Shown piece after piece: positions 1 to 9,299 of a stretch of 64,000 bases of DNA. The stretch's first letter is position 1. Each line of letters begins with the position of its first letter. This DNA is from Lachnospiraceae bacterium (GTDB taxonomy: Bacteria; Bacillota; Clostridia; Lachnospirales; Lachnospiraceae), in contig JAEEND010000007.1 in assembly GCA_016283575.1 (NCBI GenBank), positions 403,524 to 467,523 on the forward strand, in the 5' to 3' direction. A model generated the notes under the pieces. It saw only the letters and a list, made by a program, of their open reading frames with translations, searched no databases and had not been told where the DNA came from. The position numbers and the translations under genes are program-made.

Positions 1-1740
1 GTCCGTGAGATGGAAATGCACGAAACGAAAGTGAGCCACGGGCTCTTTGTAAACAGGACTCTTTCGGGCGTATCCTCCAACAGAAATAATCCCTTTGTAA
101 TGGTGGGTGGCGATGACTTCACGGAAAAGCACGGAGAAGGCTACGGCTTCAATATCCTATATTCGGGAAATCACTATGAAGCACTTGATGTAAGCGGTTT
201 CTATAAGACAAGGTTTTTACAGGGAATATGTCCTGAAACCTTTGAATGGACCATTGAGCCCGGGGCATCATTCGAAACTCCCGAGGCTGTCATGACCTAT
301 TCCGATACGGGATACCGTGGTGTTTCTTTAAATATGCAGCATTTTGTAAAGAAACACATTGTCCCTGGCAGATTCCGCGATGAAACGCGCCCCATTCTTC
401 TTAACTCCTGGGAAGCCTGCTACTTTAAGATCAATGAAACGAAGCTTTTAAATCTTGCATCAAAAGCAAAAGAAGCGGGGGTTGAACTTTTTGTAATGGA
501 TGACGGCTGGTTTAAAGGCCGTAATGATGACCATACATCATTGGGAGACTGGGAAGTTGATACGGAAAAATTACCAAATGGCATAAAAGGATTGTCCGAG
601 AAGATACATGAAATGGGTCTTAAGTTCGGTATCTGGGTTGAACCTGAAATGATCAATGAAGATTCGGATCTTTACAGAGCACATCCAGAATATGCCATGA
701 AGATAGAAGGAAGAGACCATTCCCTCGGAAGAAATCAGATGATCTTAGATCTGACCAATCCGGAAGCAGTTGATTTTGTGATAGAATCAATGAGCCGTGT
801 ATTCTCATCCGGTAAGATCGAATACGTTAAATGGGATATGAACCGTTTCTTTTCGGATGTTTATTCAAGGGTCCTTCCCCATGAACGTCAGAAAGAAACT
901 CTTCACAGATATGTGATCAATTTATACAGGATCATGAAGACCCTTACGGAGAGATTCCCCGATATATTGTTTGAAGGTTGCGCATCCGGCGGTAACAGAT
1001 TTGACCTTGGTATCTTAAGCTACTTCCCGCAGATCTGGGGCTCCGATGATACGGATGCCGTAATGCGCATGATGATCCAGAGGGGATACTCCTACGGCTA
1101 TCCCATGAATACGGTGGGAAGTCATGTATCAGCCTGCCCCAATCATCAGACCTTAAGAAATACACCACTTTATACAAGATACAATATCGCTTCTTTTGGA
1201 GCTTTCGGATACGAGATGAATCTCGGAGAATTGACCGGGGAAGAGTTTTCGGAAGTAAAGCGCCAGGTGGAAGCTCAGAAAAAGTGGCGGGATGTTTATT
1301 TTAACGGGGACTTTTATGTAATTAACGATAACCAGTGGATGGTAGTTTCCGAAGATAAAAAGAAAGCCATTGCCGTGATCTTTAATAAGCTTGTCAACCC
1401 CAACGATTTCTTCTTTAATCTGAAGACAGAGGGACTTGCAGATGATAAAATATATCATATGTACAACGAACCCCTTAAACATAATATTAAAGAGTTCGGG
1501 GATCTTGTAAATATGGTATCTCCCATCAGAGTGAAGAAGGATTCTCTTATTCACAATGTCCTCGCCAAGGTCATTAAGATGGATGGGGAAAAAGAAGATT
1601 ATGTGGTAAGCGGAGCTCTGTTAAATAAAGCGGGCATCAGGCTTACACAGGCCTTCGGAGGCACGGGATATAATAGTGAAACAAGAAAGTTCCAGGATTT
1701 TGAATCCAGGATATATTACATCGAAGAGGTAGAAGCGTGA
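1..1740 (+). CDS. alpha-galactosidase, GH36 (5' truncated)
   Basis: Hydrolyses terminal alpha-1,6-galactosides such as melibiose and raffinose-type sugars; probably cytosolic. The frame is open from base 1, and the first in-window Met (base 10) lies inside the GH36 N-terminal beta domain, so the start is upstream. About 580 of the roughly 730 residues usual for the family are present. Counting from base 10: SWEACYF and MDDGWF open the TIM barrel, KWDMNR near residue 274 carries the nucleophile Asp276, and WGSDDTDA near 344 holds the acid/base Asp. Its stop overlaps the GTG start of the next gene by 4 nt, implying translational coupling. The family call is firm; the exact substrate is not. Confidence 0.93.
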   Translation, partial: VREMEMHETKVSHGLFVNRTLSGVSSNRNNPFVMVGGDDFTEKHGEGYGFNILYSGNHYEALDVSGFYKTRFLQGICPETFEWTIEPGASFETPEAVMTYSDTGYRGVSLNMQHFVKKHIVPGRFRDETRPILLNSWEACYFKINETKLLNLASKAKEAGVELFVMDDGWFKGRNDDHTSLGDWEVDTEKLPNGIKGLSEKIHEMGLKFGIWVEPEMINEDSDLYRAHPEYAMKIEGRDHSLGRNQMILDLTNPEAVDFVIESMSRVFSSGKIEYVKWDMNRFFSDVYSRVLPHERQKETLHRYVINLYRIMKTLTERFPDILFEGCASGGNRFDLGILSYFPQIWGSDDTDAVMRMMIQRGYSYGYPMNTVGSHVSACPNHQTLRNTPLYTRYNIASFGAFGYEMNLGELTGEEFSEVKRQVEAQKKWRDVYFNGDFYVINDNQWMVVSEDKKKAIAVIFNKLVNPNDFFFNLKTEGLADDKIYHMYNEPLKHNIKEFGDLVNMVSPIRVKKDSLIHNVLAKVIKMDGEKEDYVVSGALLNKAGIRLTQAFGGTGYNSETRKFQDFESRIYYIEEVEA

Positions 1741-3932
1741 CTAACTTGGAATACGAAGAAAAAATAACCGACGAGATAAAAAGAGCGGTGGAAGCTGAAG
1801 ATGACGGAGCGCTCCTTCAAAGCTTAAATGACTACATAGGCCTGCTTCGCGAAATGGGGCGATATGATGAGTCATATGTTATTGCGGATAGGATCCTGGA
1901 TCTTTCTAACCGCATGGGACTTAAAGGAAGTATTCCCTATGCCACATGCATGTTAAATGTGGCAACTGCCTACAGGGCAGGCGGCGAGCTTCAGAAGTCG
2001 TTAGAGTATTATGAGCTTGCGGAGGAAACCTATAAAAAAGCCCTTCCCCCAAAATCAATGCTTCTTGCAAGCTTCTATAACAACAAGGCCCTTTTATATC
2101 AGGAAATGGGTGACATCCATAACGCCATTACCGCTCTTGAAATGGCACTTTTAATATCAACGGACAATGACGAAAAATACGAAATGGCGGTAACCCATGC
2201 CAACCTCGCCAATACATTCATTGCGACTCTCGATCAGGAAAAAGCCCGCGAAGAAGCTTTGATCGCGGTAAGCATGTTCAGAAAACAGAAGGTAGAAGAC
2301 GAACATCTGGCAGCAGCCCTTTATGCGCTGGGTCTTACCATGGGTTCGGAAGGCGAAGATACATTAAAAGAAGCTCTCGAGATGGTTTTAAAGCATTCCG
2401 GCAAGACGGAATTCTATTATCGGATAAAGGATGCTCTAAAGTTATTTTCAAAGGGTCCCGGCTACGGCCTGAGGATTTCCCGAAAATTATATGAAAAATA
2501 TTTTAAACCCGCGCTTGAATCGGAGCTTCCGGGTTATGTCGATAAGGTGGCAGTTGCCTTAATGGGCCGCGGCTCCGATTGCTTTGGCTTTGATGACGAA
2601 TTGTCAAGAGATCATGACTGGGGTCCGGATCTGTGTATTTTTACGGACAGAGAGACCTATGAATTGATAGGCGATAAGCTTAATAAGATCTATGAGAATC
2701 TTCCCGATGAAATAGACGGCGCAAAGCGCAGTAAAAAAGTAAGCACTCACAAGCGCCACGGTGTTTTCGTATACGAAGATTTCTTCAAGGATCTTCTTAC
2801 CGTTTATCCCCTTAAAAAAGAAGATTATGCCATGGTTTCCGACTATGCTTTCTCACTCACCCAGAACGGAGAGATCTTTGCAGATCCCACCGGAGAGCTT
2901 GGAAAGATCAAAAAAGAGATATGGGAGAATTATCCCGAAAGCTTAAGGTATCTCCGTATTGCAGAATGTGCATCAATGTTCTCACAATGCGGACAGTACA
3001 ATCTTGCAAGGGTAAAAGAAAGAGGCGACGATATCACCGCATCCATTATGCTGGGTGATGCACTTAAATATGCTATGAAGCTTGCCCATTATATTGCAAA
3101 AGTACCGCTTCCCCATGATAAATGGCTTTTTATGAACATTAAGAACCTTCCCTTCGGAGAGGAACTTTCGCACCATTTAAAAGATGCAAAGAAAAAGGAT
3201 TCCGTTTTAAAGCTTGGAAAGCTTTTGGCAGGACTCCTTTATAAAGAAGGCATAATAAGCGATTCCGACGATTATCTGGACCATCACAAGGAGGAGATAA
3301 TCTTTAAGGCGGGACTTGTGGAGCTTTCCGAAGAAGAAATAATCACAAAGATCGTAAAGACAGAGTACGACGCCTTTGATAAGGTAAAGAACGAAGGCGG
3401 AAGAGCATATTGCCAGGATGATTTCTATACCTTCAATATTATGAGAAGAAGCCAGTACATGCTTTGGAACCGCGAGATGCTCATGCAGTACCTATATGAT
3501 TTTGAAAGAGAATTAAGTTACGGCCACAATCTCATTACCGAAAAATACGGTCGCATGATGGAATCGACCGCCCCTGAAAAGTATGCCGAGTTAAAGGAAA
3601 ACTTCCCTGTAATAAGCGAAGATAAGCAGAAGTTAATTGATGCGGTAGCTGAAATACAGGTAGGTATGATGGAAGAATTTGCCAAAGAATTCCCGGGACT
3701 TTCCGACAGAGCCCGCTCCATACATGCCTACGAGGACGATCCCTTTAATACTTCCTATGAAACCTATTTGAGGGGCGAGATCGGAACCTATTCAGACAAG
3801 ATGATGGAATTATATGCAACTCATGTAGCTTCTTTTGCAAAAGAAGGAAGAAACATAGCCCGTGAGATCATGGAGAATAACGTGAAATTATATGGCTATG
3901 ATTCTTTGGAAGCTGCGGAAGCAAAAGCTTAA
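1737..3932 (+). CDS. TPR-repeat / DUF4037 nucleotidyltransferase-like protein
   Basis: 731 residues. The first 220 or so are helical tetratricopeptide-like repeats. Near residue 277 comes GRGSDCFGFDDELSRDHDW, which resembles the nucleotidyltransferase signature G-S-x(n)-D-x-D and is the hallmark of DUF4037. Members of the fold transfer nucleotides to small molecules or proteins, but the substrate of this family is unknown to me. The GTG start overlaps the alpha-galactosidase stop (GTGA), with only a weak upstream GAGGTAG. No signal peptide or membrane segment is visible. A link to galactoside metabolism is suggested only by the coupling. Confidence 0.8.
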   Translation: MTNLEYEEKITDEIKRAVEAEDDGALLQSLNDYIGLLREMGRYDESYVIADRILDLSNRMGLKGSIPYATCMLNVATAYRAGGELQKSLEYYELAEETYKKALPPKSMLLASFYNNKALLYQEMGDIHNAITALEMALLISTDNDEKYEMAVTHANLANTFIATLDQEKAREEALIAVSMFRKQKVEDEHLAAALYALGLTMGSEGEDTLKEALEMVLKHSGKTEFYYRIKDALKLFSKGPGYGLRISRKLYEKYFKPALESELPGYVDKVAVALMGRGSDCFGFDDELSRDHDWGPDLCIFTDRETYELIGDKLNKIYENLPDEIDGAKRSKKVSTHKRHGVFVYEDFFKDLLTVYPLKKEDYAMVSDYAFSLTQNGEIFADPTGELGKIKKEIWENYPESLRYLRIAECASMFSQCGQYNLARVKERGDDITASIMLGDALKYAMKLAHYIAKVPLPHDKWLFMNIKNLPFGEELSHHLKDAKKKDSVLKLGKLLAGLLYKEGIISDSDDYLDHHKEEIIFKAGLVELSEEEIITKIVKTEYDAFDKVKNEGGRAYCQDDFYTFNIMRRSQYMLWNREMLMQYLYDFERELSYGHNLITEKYGRMMESTAPEKYAELKENFPVISEDKQKLIDAVAEIQVGMMEEFAKEFPGLSDRARSIHAYEDDPFNTSYETYLRGEIGTYSDKMMELYATHVASFAKEGRNIAREIMENNVKLYGYDSLEAAEAKA

Positions 3933-3961
3933 AAGTTCTTTTGCCTATCCTTTAATAGGCA

Positions 3962-3990
3962 TTGAAAAGGAAAAACTCTTGGGATAAAAT
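3962..3990 (+). promoter_or_regulatory. promoter for cysE operon
   Basis: TTGAAA (3962-3967), a 17-nt spacer and TAAAAT (3985-3990). The predicted transcription start (about 3996-3998) falls just before or at the cysE ATG at 3999, so the transcript may be leaderless. A small hairpin without a T-run (GCCTAT/ATAGGC) precedes it. Confidence 0.6.
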
Positions 3991-3998
3991 ACTGAATT

Positions 3999-4661
3999 AT
4001 GGGAATTATAAAAGAAATCAAAGAAGAAATAAAAATAATCAGGGAACGTGACCCAGCAATACATTCAGACTGGGAAGTGCTTCTGTATCCAAGCTTTAAA
4101 GTCATGCTCAGCTACAGACGTGCTCATAAGCTCTATTTAAAGGGACATTATTTTTGGGCGCGTTACATTTCTCAGCGGGCAGCAAGAAGAACGGGGATTG
4201 AAATTCATCCCGGCGCCCAGATCGGAAAGGGTCTTTTCATAGACCACGGTAACGGCGTTATTATCGGTGAGACATCGATAATAGGAGATAACTGTACTTT
4301 CTATCAGGGAGTTACCCTGGGAGGTACGGGAAAAGAACAGGGAAAGCGTCATCCCACCATCGGAAACAACGTAATGATAAGCGCCGGCGCCAAGATCTTG
4401 GGATCCTTTAAGATCGGTGACAATTCAAAGATCGGCGCAGGTTCCGTTGTGCTTGAAGAAGTACCGCCCTGCTCTACGGTTGTGGGTGTTCCCGGAAGGG
4501 TTGTAAAAAACAGCTGCATGGACATTCCTCAGAAGGAACTGTGCCAGACGGATCTCCCCGACCCCGTAAGAGAAGATATCCAGAATTTACAGAGAGCTAA
4601 TTCTGAACTTATAAACAGGCTTTTGGAACTTGAAGAACGTGTAAAGGAGCTTAGCAAATAA
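3999..4661 (+). CDS. cysE: serine O-acetyltransferase
   Basis: Acetylates L-serine with acetyl-CoA to O-acetylserine, the precursor of cysteine; cytosolic. 220 residues, the short CysE type. A helical N-terminus with RDPA near residue 17 precedes left-handed beta-helix hexapeptide repeats from about residue 67. DHG (Asp82-His83) is the catalytic pair, and the GGTGK loop followed by RHPTIG is present. The last 25 or so residues look coiled-coil. There is no Shine-Dalgarno at normal spacing before the ATG, and the -10 box ends 8 nt upstream. The stop and the next start share one base (TAATG). In Bacillus the same block reads cysE-cysS-mrnC-rlmB; here cysS is absent. Confidence 0.95.
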   Translation: MGIIKEIKEEIKIIRERDPAIHSDWEVLLYPSFKVMLSYRRAHKLYLKGHYFWARYISQRAARRTGIEIHPGAQIGKGLFIDHGNGVIIGETSIIGDNCTFYQGVTLGGTGKEQGKRHPTIGNNVMISAGAKILGSFKIGDNSKIGAGSVVLEEVPPCSTVVGVPGRVVKNSCMDIPQKELCQTDLPDPVREDIQNLQRANSELINRLLELEERVKELSK

Positions 4662-5080
4662 TGGAATTTTCGGAGAATATAAAAGAGGAATATGATCTGC
4701 CCGACATTGAGCCTGAAGAGGTAGCGCCTCTCATGCTCGCATACATCGGTGATGCGGTTTATGAAACCGTTATCCGTACCATTGTTATTTCTAAGGGTAA
4801 CAGACAGATGTCAAGGGTACATAAGGATTCCACCGATCTTGTAAATGCCAAGGCCCAGGCCGACATGATAGATGCTATCATGGACAGCCTTACCGAGGAA
4901 GAATTAAACATTTACAAAAGGGGAAGAAATCAGAAATCAGAGACCAAGGCCAAGAACGCTTCCGTCTCCGATTACAGAAAAGCCACAGGCTTTGAAGCAT
5001 TGATGGGTTATCTTTTCCTTTCAAAAAGAAGCCCCAGAATGCTTGAGCTAATACGAAAGGGACTTAAAGATGTCATTTAA
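4661..5080 (+). CDS. mrnC: Mini-ribonuclease III
   Basis: Matures the ends of 23S rRNA precursors as a dimer. At 139 residues it is a lone RNase III catalytic domain without the dsRNA-binding domain, the usual Mini-III size. AYIGDAVYE near residue 28 carries the catalytic Asp/Glu, and EALMGYLF near residue 117 supplies the second acidic site. It overlaps cysE by 1 nt and rlmB by 11 nt, so all three are probably co-translated. The gene partner RlmB also acts on 23S rRNA. Confidence 0.93.
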   Translation: MEFSENIKEEYDLPDIEPEEVAPLMLAYIGDAVYETVIRTIVISKGNRQMSRVHKDSTDLVNAKAQADMIDAIMDSLTEEELNIYKRGRNQKSETKAKNASVSDYRKATGFEALMGYLFLSKRSPRMLELIRKGLKDVI

Positions 5081-5816
5081 TGAATCAAAAATAGAGGGAA
5101 GAAACGCCGTTCTTGAAGCCATGCGAAGCGGCAAGACCATCGACAGACTATATGTTCTTGATGGTTGTCAGGACGGACCGGTTCTTACCATTAAGCGTGA
5201 AGCAAGAAAACAGGATACGGTTATTAAGTACGTGGAAAAAGAACGCCTTGATCAGATGTCGGAAACAGGACATCACCAGGGCGTTATCGCTATTTCCGCG
5301 GCTTATGACTATTCCGAAATGGAAGATATATTCGCACTTGCCGAAAAGAAGGGGGAACCTCCTTTTATAGTGCTTCTTGATAATATAGAAGATCCTCATA
5401 ATCTTGGCGCCATTATCCGTACCGCCAATCTTTGCGGAGCGCATGGTGTTATAATACCGAAGCAGAGAGCGGTGGGACTTACCGCAACTGTTGCGCGTAC
5501 TTCTGCAGGAGCCTTAAACTATACTCCCGTTGTTAAGGTAACAAATCTTGCAAAGACCATCGAAGAGTTAAAAGAAAAGGGTTTATGGTTTGTATGCGGA
5601 GATATGGGCGGCACCACCATGTATGACCTTGATTTAACAGGCCCCATCGGACTTGTCATCGGTAACGAAGGTGACGGCGTGGGACGCCTTGTAAAAGAAA
5701 AATGTGATTTTGTGGCATCGATCCCCATGAAGGGTGATATCGATTCCCTTAATGCTTCTGTTGCCATGGGGGTAATGGGATTTGAAATTGCAAGACAAAG
5801 ACTTTATAAAAAATAA
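5070..5816 (+). CDS. rlmB: 23S rRNA (guanosine-2'-O-)-methyltransferase, TrmH/SPOUT
   Basis: Adds a 2'-O-methyl group from S-adenosylmethionine to a guanosine of 23S rRNA (family role: G2251 in E. coli numbering). 248 residues: an N-terminal L30e-like substrate-binding domain (1-75) and a C-terminal knotted SPOUT domain. The three TrmH motifs are visible: DNIEDPHNLGAIIRTA, GLVIGNEGDGV and MKGDIDSLNASVA. The start overlaps mrnC; the 3' end overlaps the probable start of the sigma factor gene. Confidence 0.93.
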   Translation: MSFNESKIEGRNAVLEAMRSGKTIDRLYVLDGCQDGPVLTIKREARKQDTVIKYVEKERLDQMSETGHHQGVIAISAAYDYSEMEDIFALAEKKGEPPFIVLLDNIEDPHNLGAIIRTANLCGAHGVIIPKQRAVGLTATVARTSAGALNYTPVVKVTNLAKTIEELKEKGLWFVCGDMGGTTMYDLDLTGPIGLVIGNEGDGVGRLVKEKCDFVASIPMKGDIDSLNASVAMGVMGFEIARQRLYKK

Positions 5817-6438
5817 ATATGAAGATATAAAGGATGAAGAGCTGATCTCCATGCTGAGAGACGGAGCAGGGGAGATCACGGATTATCTTATGGATAAGTA
5901 CAAGCCTTTAGTCAAGAGTAAAGCCCGTTCCATGTATATTCTCGGCGCTGATACCGAAGATCTGATACAGGAAGGCATGATAGGTCTCTTTAAGGCGATC
6001 CGTGATTATGACAGCGGCCGTGATGCAAGCTTTTTTACTTTTGCGGATCTTTGCGTATCAAGGCAGATGTATACTGCCGTCACCGCCTCCGCCCGTAAAA
6101 AGCACGCGCCCCTTAATTCCTATGTTTCTTTATCTCCGGGGGCTTCAGAGCATAACGGTGATGCAGGGGAGGATGCTTCCTCAGCTTTATATAAAATTGC
6201 ATCTACAATTGATGAAAATCCCGAAAGCCTGGTGATAGATCAGGAGAATGTAAAGATCATAAAGGGCTGGATGGAGACGGAATTATCTTCTTTTGAAAGA
6301 GAGACTCTGGAGTTATTTCTGACCGGTATGAATTACACGGAAATCGCGAGAGTCCTTGCTAAGGATGAAAAATCAACTGATAATGCTTTACAGAGAGCCA
6401 AGAGCAAGATCAAGAAACTCCTTGAAAAAAACAGGTAG
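5782..6438 (+). CDS. sigH: RNA polymerase sigma factor, SigH-like
   Basis: Sigma-70 family factor of about 218 residues, related to the Bacillus sporulation/transition factor SigH. Region 2 is clear (DLIQEGMIGLFKAIRDYD), and region 4 forms a C-terminal helix-turn-helix (MNYTEIARVLAKDEKSTDNA). Position after rlmB matches the conserved rlmB-(yacP)-sigH order, with yacP missing. No suitable ATG lies before the conserved KDEEL segment. The start is therefore probably TTG at 5782 or 5788 inside rlmB, with GGGGG about 9 nt upstream. The exact start is uncertain; the family is not. Confidence 0.85.
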   Translation: MKLQDKDFIKNKYEDIKDEELISMLRDGAGEITDYLMDKYKPLVKSKARSMYILGADTEDLIQEGMIGLFKAIRDYDSGRDASFFTFADLCVSRQMYTAVTASARKKHAPLNSYVSLSPGASEHNGDAGEDASSALYKIASTIDENPESLVIDQENVKIIKGWMETELSSFERETLELFLTGMNYTEIARVLAKDEKSTDNALQRAKSKIKKLLEKNR

Positions 6439-6502
6439 TACTTTAGGCCTGATTAAAGCGTTTTTATGCATTATTAATCTGAAAAATAACACCAATATAA
6501 AA

Positions 6503-6535
6503 AAAGGGACCTTAATAAACAAGTCTCTTTTTTTT
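6503..6535 (+). terminator. intrinsic terminator after sigH
   Basis: AAAGGGAC pairs with GTCTCTTT (8 bp, one G-T) across a 12-nt loop, followed by a run of T. It ends only 33 nt before the next start codon, leaving no room for a separate promoter downstream of it. Confidence 0.75.
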
Positions 6536-6568
6536 ATTCTTAAGTGTAAGAAAGGGAGGTATGCCCAA

Positions 6569-9277
6569 ATGAGAGATTTAAACAAAATAAAGAACAATCA
6601 GTGTGTTTTCCTGGATAAGGAAGGCACTTTCAAACTTGAGTATGCGGACAGCTACACAGGTTTATATTTCCCCCTTGGAGGTGAAGCAGGACTTAAATCT
6701 GCAGTAACACCTTCTTTAAACGGTGATGCAAAGCTTGACCAGAACCACTTTTTACTCGAGCCCACCAGCATTGAGAACCTTCATAACAACAGAAGCTCCA
6801 GAAACTTCTGGGTACTTCGTGAAGGCATGAAGCCCTGGTCACTTACCGGTATTTCCGTATGGCAGCAGGCTTTAATGGAAGATAAGGTAACGGTTGAAGC
6901 CGGTATTCTTTTCCATAAGATGACAAGGGAAGCGGCTGACGGATCCATCAAAGCAAGCATCACAAGCTACGTGCCCGTTAATGACAATACGGAAGTTCAC
7001 ATGGTTGAAATCACCAACACGGATTCCAAGGATGCCGAGTATACATTCGTAACAGCGGCTCCCATTTACGGCCGCTCTGCCGACAATTTAAGAGACCACA
7101 GACATGTTACAAGCCTTCTTCACAGAGTATATGTAAAGAACGGCAAGGTCATTGTTAATCCCACTCTTTCCTTTGATGAAAGAGGACATCAGTTAAATGA
7201 TACCCTTTACTATGTGACAGGCACCGATGCAAAGGGAAATACCGCATCCGAATTCTTCCCCGATACCAACGAATTCATCGGAGAAGGCGGTTCTTTTGAA
7301 CGCCCCATTACCTTGATCGAGAATGCTTCCGGCGTAAAAGAAGGATTTACCGTAAACGGTGTGGAAGCCATGGGCGGACTTAAGTTTTCAAGTGTTACCG
7401 TTAAAGCAGGTGAAACTGTTAAGTATGTAGTACTTATGGGACTTACCACCGATGAAAAAGAAGCTGATTCCGTATCAGCTAGATACAGCACTTTCGAAAA
7501 GGCGGAAGCAGGCCTTAAGGAAGTTAAGGAATATTGGAAAAAGAAGATCAACGTACTTTACGAAACCGGTGATGTTAACTTCGACGGCTTCATGAGATGG
7601 GTAAGCTTCCAGCCTGAAGTAAGAAGACTCTTCGGTTGTTCCTTCTTGCCTCATCACGACTACGGCCGTGGCGGAAGAGGATGGAGAGACTTATGGCAGG
7701 ATTGCCTTGCGCTTCTTATCATGAACCCCGACGGTGTGCGCGATATGCTCCTTTCCAACTATGAAGGCGTACGTATCGACGGTTCCAACGCAACGATCAT
7801 CGGTAACAAGCTTGGTGAATTCAAAGCAGACAGAAACGGCATCACCCGTGTATGGATGGACCATGGCGTATGGCCCCTCATCACTACAAAGCTTTACATC
7901 GACCAGACCGGTGACTTAAACATCCTTACCAAGGAAGTTCCTTATTATAAGGATCGTCAGGTTATGAGAGGTCTTGCCATCGACAATGAATGGGATGGTG
8001 AATCTCTTCGTGAAAAAGATCCTAAGGGTAACACCTATAAGGGAACTATATTGGAGCACCTGCTTATCCAGAACCTTACAGCTTTCTGGGAAGTGGGCGA
8101 ACACAATGTATTAAGACTTCGTGACGCAGACTGGAACGACGCTCTTGATATGGCAGGAAAGCGCGGTGAATCCGTTGCATTCTCCAATGCATATGCTAAA
8201 AACCTTGCAGATATCGCAGATTTACTTGAATGCTTACATAAAGAAAACGTAACAAAGGTAAATCTCTTAAAAGAAACAAGTGAATTATTAAAGACCGGCG
8301 ACGATTTATATGAAAGTATTCAAGCTAAGAATAAGCTTCTTGAAACCTACTGTGGCAGCGTTAAGCATCATGTATCCGGTGAAACCATTGAGGTTGAAAC
8401 TTTAGCTCTTGCTGATACCTTACGTAAGGATGCAGAGTGGCTGAGAGAACACATAAGAAAGCAGGAATGGGTTAAGGATAGCATCGGTAACGGCTGGTTC
8501 AACGGCTACTATGATGACAACGGACGTGCTCTTGACGGTGAACGTGATGGCAGAGTCAACATGACACTTACAGGCCAGGTATTCTCCGTAATGGGCGGCA
8601 CAGCCACCAAGGAACAGGTAAAGTCCATTGCAAAGGCCGCAGATACCTATCTCTATGATGAAGCTGCCGGCGGTTACAGACTTAATACCGATTTCAAGGA
8701 GATCAAAACCGATATGGGCCGTATGTTCGGTTTTGCTTTCGGTGAAAAAGAAAACGGTGCCGTATTCTCACATATGACCACCATGTTTGCAAATGCCCTT
8801 TATCAGCGCGGTTTTGCAAAAGAAGGATATAAGGCTTTGGGAACCCTTTACAGACAGTCTGCAGACTTCAATAAGGGTCACATCTATCCCGGTATTCCCG
8901 AATATTTTGGAAAGGGCGGAAGAGGTCTTTATCATTATCTTACCGGCGCAGCAAGCTGGTACATGATGACGGTTGTTAACCAGATGTTCGGCGTAAGAGG
9001 CAATCTTGGAGCTCTTATCTTCGAACCCAAGCTTTTAAAGGAACAGTTTGATGACGAAGGTAACGCATCCATCGAACTCACCTTTGCGAAGACAACTTTT
9101 AAAGTAAACTATATGAATGTAAATAAATTGGATTTTGGGGAATACAAGGTTAAAGAAGCGGTACTTGACGGAACAGAAAGCCTTCCCGTTGATACCATAA
9201 AAGCTTCTTTATGCAAGGACAAAATACAAAAACTCGGAAAAGATAAGGTTCATGTAATCGATATTACACTTTGCTAA
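6569..9277 (+). CDS. GH94-like glycoside phosphorylase
   Basis: Clan GH-Q glycoside phosphorylase of 902 residues: phosphorolysis of a beta-glucoside-type oligosaccharide to a sugar-1-phosphate, saving ATP; cytosolic (no signal peptide). An N-terminal beta-sandwich (1-270) precedes the (alpha/alpha)6 barrel. Seen in the barrel: RGWRDLWQD near residue 370 and DADWNDALD at 519-527, equivalent to the DWND acid motif of cellobiose phosphorylase (Asp524). The start was chosen at ATG 6569 because GGGAGG lies 9 nt upstream; the open frame extends further back into sigH without meaning. A second phosphorylase follows after 22 nt. The substrate cannot be read from sequence; cello-, laminari- or sophoro-oligosaccharides are options. 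Confidence 0.8.
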   Translation: MRDLNKIKNNQCVFLDKEGTFKLEYADSYTGLYFPLGGEAGLKSAVTPSLNGDAKLDQNHFLLEPTSIENLHNNRSSRNFWVLREGMKPWSLTGISVWQQALMEDKVTVEAGILFHKMTREAADGSIKASITSYVPVNDNTEVHMVEITNTDSKDAEYTFVTAAPIYGRSADNLRDHRHVTSLLHRVYVKNGKVIVNPTLSFDERGHQLNDTLYYVTGTDAKGNTASEFFPDTNEFIGEGGSFERPITLIENASGVKEGFTVNGVEAMGGLKFSSVTVKAGETVKYVVLMGLTTDEKEADSVSARYSTFEKAEAGLKEVKEYWKKKINVLYETGDVNFDGFMRWVSFQPEVRRLFGCSFLPHHDYGRGGRGWRDLWQDCLALLIMNPDGVRDMLLSNYEGVRIDGSNATIIGNKLGEFKADRNGITRVWMDHGVWPLITTKLYIDQTGDLNILTKEVPYYKDRQVMRGLAIDNEWDGESLREKDPKGNTYKGTILEHLLIQNLTAFWEVGEHNVLRLRDADWNDALDMAGKRGESVAFSNAYAKNLADIADLLECLHKENVTKVNLLKETSELLKTGDDLYESIQAKNKLLETYCGSVKHHVSGETIEVETLALADTLRKDAEWLREHIRKQEWVKDSIGNGWFNGYYDDNGRALDGERDGRVNMTLTGQVFSVMGGTATKEQVKSIAKAADTYLYDEAAGGYRLNTDFKEIKTDMGRMFGFAFGEKENGAVFSHMTTMFANALYQRGFAKEGYKALGTLYRQSADFNKGHIYPGIPEYFGKGGRGLYHYLTGAASWYMMTVVNQMFGVRGNLGALIFEPKLLKEQFDDEGNASIELTFAKTTFKVNYMNVNKLDFGEYKVKEAVLDGTESLPVDTIKASLCKDKIQKLGKDKVHVIDITLC

Positions 9278-9299
9278 AGGAACCTGCGAAAGGAAAAAT

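Noticed and set aside
3943..3962. GCCTAT/ATAGGC hairpin as a terminator for the DUF4037 gene
   Set aside because: Only 6 bp and no T-run; at best a weak structure.
6356..6568. 71-codon N-terminal extension of the first phosphorylase
   Set aside because: It runs through sigH and a terminator; GGGAGG before ATG 6569 and the family N-terminus favour the later start.
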